Source of the DNA: Chloroflexota bacterium
GTDB taxonomy: Bacteria; Chloroflexota; Limnocylindria; Limnocylindrales; CSP1-4
Direction: 5' to 3'
Length of the DNA: 8,299 nucleotides
NCBI GenBank assembly: GCA_025935655.1
Contig: JAICUV010000152.1
Coordinates: forward strand, 1-8,299
Below are positions 5,675 to 8,299 of this stretch, in pieces. Under the pieces are notes generated by a model. It made no database searches and was not told where the DNA came from. It saw only the letters and a program-made list of their open reading frames with translations. The position numbers and the translations under genes were made by a program. How positions within the stretch are numbered: position 1 is the stretch's first letter; the number at the start of each line of letters is the position of its first letter.

Positions 5675-6949
5675 ATGCGTATCGTCACGCCCCAGGAAGC
5701 CGTCGCGGGCATCCGTTCCGGCGACCAGATCTACCTCCAGTGCGCAGCTGCCACCCCCGAGGTCCTCCTCGCGGCCCTCGTCGCGCGCGCCCCCGAGCTG
5801 CGGGACGTCTCGGTCGTCCACCTCCACACGGAAGGACCGGGCCCGCACCTGGCGCCCGAGATGGCGCCCCACTTCCGTCATCGGGCGCTGTTCATCGGTC
5901 CCAACGCGCGCCGTGCCGTGAACGAGGGACGCGCGGACTTCGTGCCGGTCTTCCTGTCCGACGTGCCCGCCCTGTTCACGACCGGGGCGCTGCCCCTGGA
6001 TGCCGTGTTCATCAACGTCACGCCCCCGGACTCGCACGGGTTCTGCTCGCTGGGGACCTCGGTCGAGGCGATGCACGCGGCCATCGGGGCGGCGAAGACC
6101 GTGATCGCCCAGCTCAACACGGCGATGCCGCGGACGCTGGGGGAGTCGTTCATCCACGTGTCCCAGATCGACATCGCGGTGGAGGTCGACGCGCCGGTGC
6201 ACGAGGTCGCGCGGCCGGTCATCGGCGACGTCGAGCGGCGGATCGGCGCCTACATCGCGGACCTCGTCGTCGACGGCGCCACGCTCCAGCTGGGCATCGG
6301 CGCGATCCCGGCCGCGACGGCGTCGTTCCTGGACAGCAAGAAGGATCTCGGCATCCACACGGAGATGTTCACGGACGCGGTCGTCGACCTCGTCGAATCG
6401 GGCGTCGTGACGGGCGCCGCGAAGGCCCGCAACCGGGGCAAGATCGTGACCTCGTTCATGATGGGCACCCGGCGCCTGTACGAGTTCGCGCGGGACAACC
6501 CCATGGTGGAGATGCGGCCGGTCGACTTCACGAACGACACCCACGTCATCCGGTCGTTCGACAACTTCACGGCGATCAACTCCGCGATCGAGGTCGACCT
6601 CACGGGGCAGGTCGTGGCGGACTCGATCGGCCACCGGATGTACTCCGGCGTGGGCGGACAGATGGACTTCATCCGCGGCGCCGCGCTGGCGGAGGGTGGC
6701 CGGCCGATCATCGCGCTGCCCTCGACCGCCGGCTCGGAGGGATCCACGTCCCGGATCACGCCCGCGCTCAAGGAGGGCGCCGGGGTGGTGACCACGCGCG
6801 CGCACGTGCGCACCGTCGTCACCGAGTTCGGCGTCGCCGAGCTGTGGGGGAAGTCGCTCCGCGAGCGGGCCGCGGCACTCATCGCCGTGGCGCACCCCGA
6901 TCACCGCGACCGGCTGATCTACGAGGCGCGCCAGCACCACGAGCTGTAG
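5675..6949 (+). CDS. Acetyl-CoA hydrolase/transferase family protein, 4-hydroxybutyrate CoA-transferase-like
   Basis: The single 424-residue chain has the length and motif order of the 4-hydroxybutyrate/acetate CoA-transferase family (cytoplasmic; moves CoA from acetyl-CoA or similar to a short carboxylic acid, or hydrolyses it). The N-terminal half covers GDQIYLQCAAATPEVLL (about 16-32) and PLDAVFINVTPPDSHGFCSLG (about 107-127). The C-terminal half begins near GIGAIPAA (about 207-214). Catalytic Glu230 lies in LGIHTEMFTD. The CoA-binding glycine loop is YSGVGGQMDFIRGA (about 323-336), followed by PSTAGSEGSTSRI and the family-typical EFGVAELWGKS (384-394). The gene stands alone after the sensor operon, with its own predicted promoter. 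It belongs to a different structural class from the two-subunit enzyme at the left edge. Acyl specificity cannot be decided from sequence, and propionyl- or succinyl-CoA transferase activity is possible. Confidence 0.88.
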   Translation: MRIVTPQEAVAGIRSGDQIYLQCAAATPEVLLAALVARAPELRDVSVVHLHTEGPGPHLAPEMAPHFRHRALFIGPNARRAVNEGRADFVPVFLSDVPALFTTGALPLDAVFINVTPPDSHGFCSLGTSVEAMHAAIGAAKTVIAQLNTAMPRTLGESFIHVSQIDIAVEVDAPVHEVARPVIGDVERRIGAYIADLVVDGATLQLGIGAIPAATASFLDSKKDLGIHTEMFTDAVVDLVESGVVTGAAKARNRGKIVTSFMMGTRRLYEFARDNPMVEMRPVDFTNDTHVIRSFDNFTAINSAIEVDLTGQVVADSIGHRMYSGVGGQMDFIRGAALAEGGRPIIALPSTAGSEGSTSRITPALKEGAGVVTTRAHVRTVVTEFGVAELWGKSLRERAAALIAVAHPDHRDRLIYEARQHHEL

Positions 6950-7033
6950 CGGCCGTCCGCCGGGGGCCCGGCCCGGGTCCGCTGGATCGCGCGCCGCGGC
7001 ATCTCCGACGCGCGGTGGCGTCGACGGTCCGGC

Positions 7034-7190
7034 CGCGTCCGTCACCTACCAGCCGGGGTGGTGGTATCCACGATCAAGGCGCCCGATGCCGCCGGGTACG
7101 CCTCCAGGGAGTACCCGGGCGGCGAATCGCCCGCCGGACGCCACCGGGATCGGATTGCACTCCGGTGGCTGGTAGGTGAGGGCGGACGCG
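7034..7190. repeat. Long inverted repeat enclosing a further hairpin; candidate structured RNA or small element
   Basis: TCACCTACCAGCC at 7042-7054 is perfectly complementary to GGCTGGTAGGTGA at 7167-7179. The pairing resumes outside a 3-base bulge (GGG, 7180-7182) with CGCGTCCG at 7034-7041 and CGGACGCG at 7183-7190, giving 21 paired positions. Inside, 7088-7099 pairs with 7111-7123 (12 bp, one bulged G). That stem extends outward through 7084-7087 with 7126-7129, and 7078-7081 with 7132-7135. A small hairpin lies at 7061-7071. An alternative stem (7140-7147 with 7162-7169) would compete with the inner end of the closing stem. The nested pairing favours RNA structure over chance, but the strand is undetermined. 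Confidence 0.6.
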
Positions 7191-7201
7191 CCGATCGCGG
7201 G

Positions 7202-7243
7202 GAGCCGTCACGCACGAGCCGTCGCGCACGAGCCGTCACGCAC
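7202..7243. repeat. Three tandem 14-bp repeats
   Basis: GAGCCGTCACGCAC occurs at 7202-7215 and 7230-7243. The middle copy at 7216-7229 differs by a single base (GAGCCGTCGCGCAC). The copies are directly adjacent. They start 12 bases after the large inverted repeat ends. They could be slippage products or an array of protein-binding sites. Confidence 0.8.
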
Positions 7244-7443
7244 AACTGGTGCGCGTATCGGTGGGCCGAACCGGCCCTGCGCGTCGTCACCCACGCTGGT
7301 GATGCGTAGGTGAACCCGAACGACGCCGGACCGGCCGCCAACACTCGCTCGAGGTGTGGCTGCACCTCCGGGCGGTGTCGCGTGGCGCGGCGTCCGGCCC
7401 CCAACGGGCGACATCGACGCCGAAACGGCCCGGGAATCAGGAA

Positions 7444-7463
7444 GCCCTCGCCGTGGCGAGGGC
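7444..7463. other. Strong short hairpin
   Basis: GCCCTCGCC at 7444-7452 and GGCGAGGGC at 7455-7463 are perfectly complementary around GT. As RNA this forms at least eight G/C-rich pairs with a four-base loop. Three extra pairs (7438-7440 with 7464-7466) are possible beyond a GAA bulge. No U-tract follows on either strand. Confidence 0.6.
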
Positions 7464-7474
7464 CTGGAGGTTCG

Positions 7475-7507
7475 GGTGGGTGTCGGGCGTCCCCTCCGAC
7501 ACCCACC
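7475..7507. other. Perfect 12-bp stem with 9-base loop
   Basis: GGTGGGTGTCGG at 7475-7486 is fully complementary to CCGACACCCACC at 7496-7507. It lies 11 bases after the previous hairpin. The two together may form a tandem-hairpin RNA domain or a terminator without a U-tract. Confidence 0.65.
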
Positions 7508-7714
7508 TCACACGCATAGTCGGGGCTGGTGACCACCGCGGGTGAGTGCCGAGTGGACCGCTCTGAGGGGACCTGCGGACCCTCCCGCAGGGCGTCCCGG
7601 CCGATTCGCGCACGGTCGTCTCGGGCGCACACTCCCGTGGACGCGGAGTGGCTGTCGCCGCGCCCGCCCGCCGGCCTCACGGACCGGCGCGGGCGCCTGC
7701 GTGCCGTCTCCCAC

Positions 7715-7719
7715 GAGGT
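7715..7719 (+). promoter_or_regulatory. Ribosome binding site deciding the start of the final gene
   Basis: GAGGT lies five bases before the ATG at 7725 and is the best Shine-Dalgarno match near this start. It supports that start codon over other in-frame candidates. It also shows this gene is not leaderless, unlike the two units at 2919 and 5675. Confidence 0.6.
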
Positions 7720-7724
7720 CGCCA

Positions 7725-8299
7725 ATGCGCACCGAACGCGTGCTCATCATGGGCGCGGCCGGCCGGGACTTCCACGACTTCAACGTGGTGTACCGGGACG
7801 ACCCCGCCGTGGAGGTCGTCGCCTTCACGGCCACCCAGATCCCGGGCATCGCCGATCGCCGCTATCCGCCGGAGCTCGCCGGCGCCGAGCGCTATCCCGC
7901 CGGCATCCCGATCCGCCCCGAGGCGGATCTCGAGACGCTGGTCCGGGAGCTTCACGTCGACACCGTCGTGTTCGCCTACAGCGACGTCTCGCACGCGACC
8001 GTGATGCACGCGGCGAGCCGCGCCATCGCCGCCGGCGCCGACTTCAAGCTCCTCGGTCTCCGCTCGACCATGCTTGCGAGCACCCGCCCGGTCGTCGCCG
8101 TGTGCGCCGTCCGGACCGGGTCGGGCAAGAGCCAGACCAGCCGGTTCGTCGCCGAGACCCTCGAGCGCCACGGCCTCAAGGTCGCGGTCGTGCGGCACCC
8201 GATGCCGTATGGCGACCTCGTCAAGCAGCGCGTGCAGCGCTTCGCCAGCTACGAGGACCTCGACCGCCACGAGACGACGATCGAGGAGCGCGAGGAATA
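7725..8299 (+). CDS. Cyclic 2,3-diphosphoglycerate synthetase-like P-loop protein (partial, runs off the right edge)
   Basis: The first 191 residues are visible with no stop. The opening MRTERVLIMGAAGRDFHDFNVVYRDDP is a Rossmann-like start, followed by VVAFTATQIPGIADRRYPPELAG (about 31-53), IPI (61-63) and the DTVVFAYSDVSH segment (about 79-90). A P-loop, AVRTGSGKSQTSR (about 128-140, Lys135 and Ser136), leads to GLKVAVVRHPMPYGDL (about 150-165). This order is characteristic of proteins annotated as cyclic 2,3-diphosphoglycerate synthetase or related GTPases, first known from thermophilic methanogens and also present in many bacteria. The characterised archaeal enzyme is about 460 residues, so roughly 40 percent is visible. 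Whether the bacterial relatives make cyclic diphosphoglycerate is not established by sequence. The gene is preceded by the structured 775-base region. Confidence 0.82.
   Translation, partial: MRTERVLIMGAAGRDFHDFNVVYRDDPAVEVVAFTATQIPGIADRRYPPELAGAERYPAGIPIRPEADLETLVRELHVDTVVFAYSDVSHATVMHAASRAIAAGADFKLLGLRSTMLASTRPVVAVCAVRTGSGKSQTSRFVAETLERHGLKVAVVRHPMPYGDLVKQRVQRFASYEDLDRHETTIEEREE

Larger units (their letters stand above)
6950..7724. other. 775-base stretch without a convincing gene, rich in inverted and direct repeats
   Basis: Open frames exist on both strands, but their products are Arg/Pro/Gly-rich with no recognisable fold, motif or ribosome binding site. The stretch instead contains a 157-base inverted-repeat structure (7034-7190), three tandem 14-mers (7202-7243), hairpins at 7350-7367, 7444-7463, 7475-7507 and 7572-7591, and the ribosome binding site of the next gene (7715-7719). 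It could be an eroded mobile element, one or more structured RNAs, or a long regulatory leader. I see no tRNA, transposase remnant or CRISPR pattern. Confidence 0.6.

Noticed and set aside
5213..7045. A 610-codon minus-strand open frame opposite the nitroreductase and CoA-transferase genes.
   Set aside because: It is Arg/Asp/Gly-rich with no motif, and is explained by strong third-position GC bias in the real plus-strand genes.
5740..7179. A 479-codon plus-strand open frame overlapping the CoA-transferase.
   Set aside because: It is a frame-shifted reading of the transferase with an Arg/Pro-rich composition, and it runs on into the inverted repeat without any domain.
7034..7190. Cobalamin, SAM, TPP or another known riboswitch, or an integron attC site.
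   Set aside because: I could not find the conserved core motifs of these classes on either strand. The structure is also more than 500 bases from the next start codon.
7058..7309. A possible 83-residue plus-strand small protein inside the structured region.
   Set aside because: It lies across the inverted repeat and the triplicated 14-mer. The peptide is Arg-rich in its second half with no motif and no Shine-Dalgarno sequence.
7460..7507. A tRNA-like T-arm (GGTTCG followed by paired bases).
   Set aside because: No acceptor stem, anticodon arm or D-arm can be placed around it, and the 12-bp stem is too long for a tRNA.
7568..7582. A second DosR-like site in GGGACCTGCGGACCC.
   Set aside because: The second half-site is not inverted relative to the first and the spacing does not fit the 20-bp consensus.
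7042..7725. A 227-codon minus-strand open frame filling the gene-free region.
   Set aside because: It has no recognisable fold and biased composition, it spans the inverted-repeat arm and both hairpins, and it has no evident ribosome binding site.

Overview
This is a very GC-rich bacterial window of tightly packed genes with strong G/C third-position bias. It uses GTG starts and 4-base GTGA stop/start overlaps, and two genes appear to have leaderless promoters. Together with a Tat-type lipoprotein multicopper oxidase and a DevS/DevR-like two-component pair, this suggests a high-GC monoderm-type organism. A Chloroflexota lineage of the Limnocylindria/Ellin6529 kind, or an actinobacterium, fits best. 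The taxonomic call is inference only.

Layout. Positions 1-814 hold the last codons of a CoA-transferase subunit A and a complete subunit B (glutaconate/3-oxoacid CoA-transferase type) on the plus strand. Positions 876-2776 hold a minus-strand pair: a two-domain, Tat-exported, lipid-anchored multicopper oxidase followed 11 bases later by an ATP-binding-type universal stress protein. A 142-base divergent intergenic region separates this pair from a plus-strand run of a GAF-containing sensor histidine kinase, its overlapping NarL/DevR-type response regulator, and a small deazaflavin (F420)-dependent nitroreductase-family protein (2919-5575). A single-gene unit follows (5675-6949), a one-chain acetyl-CoA hydrolase/4-hydroxybutyrate CoA-transferase-family enzyme with its own leaderless-type -10 box. 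Then comes a 775-base stretch with no convincing gene but with several strong inverted repeats and a triplicated 14-mer. The window ends inside a P-loop protein resembling cyclic 2,3-diphosphoglycerate synthetase.

How the genes may work together. The centre of the window looks like a miniature dormancy/redox locus. The kinase GAF domain matches the haem-GAF of mycobacterial DosS/DosT, including the proximal haem histidine. The regulator has the same recognition-helix core (KTVKNYVS) as DosR. The shared divergent promoter region contains a 20-bp imperfect palindrome that fits the mycobacterial DosR box at 15 of 20 positions. Universal stress proteins and nitroreductase-family proteins are classic DosR-regulon members. 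Here they sit beside the sensor pair, together with an O2-consuming copper oxidase. The proposal is an oxygen/NO-responsive DevSR system that controls its own operon and the oxidase-stress protein operon from one site. The promoter, operator and haem claims are sequence-based predictions.
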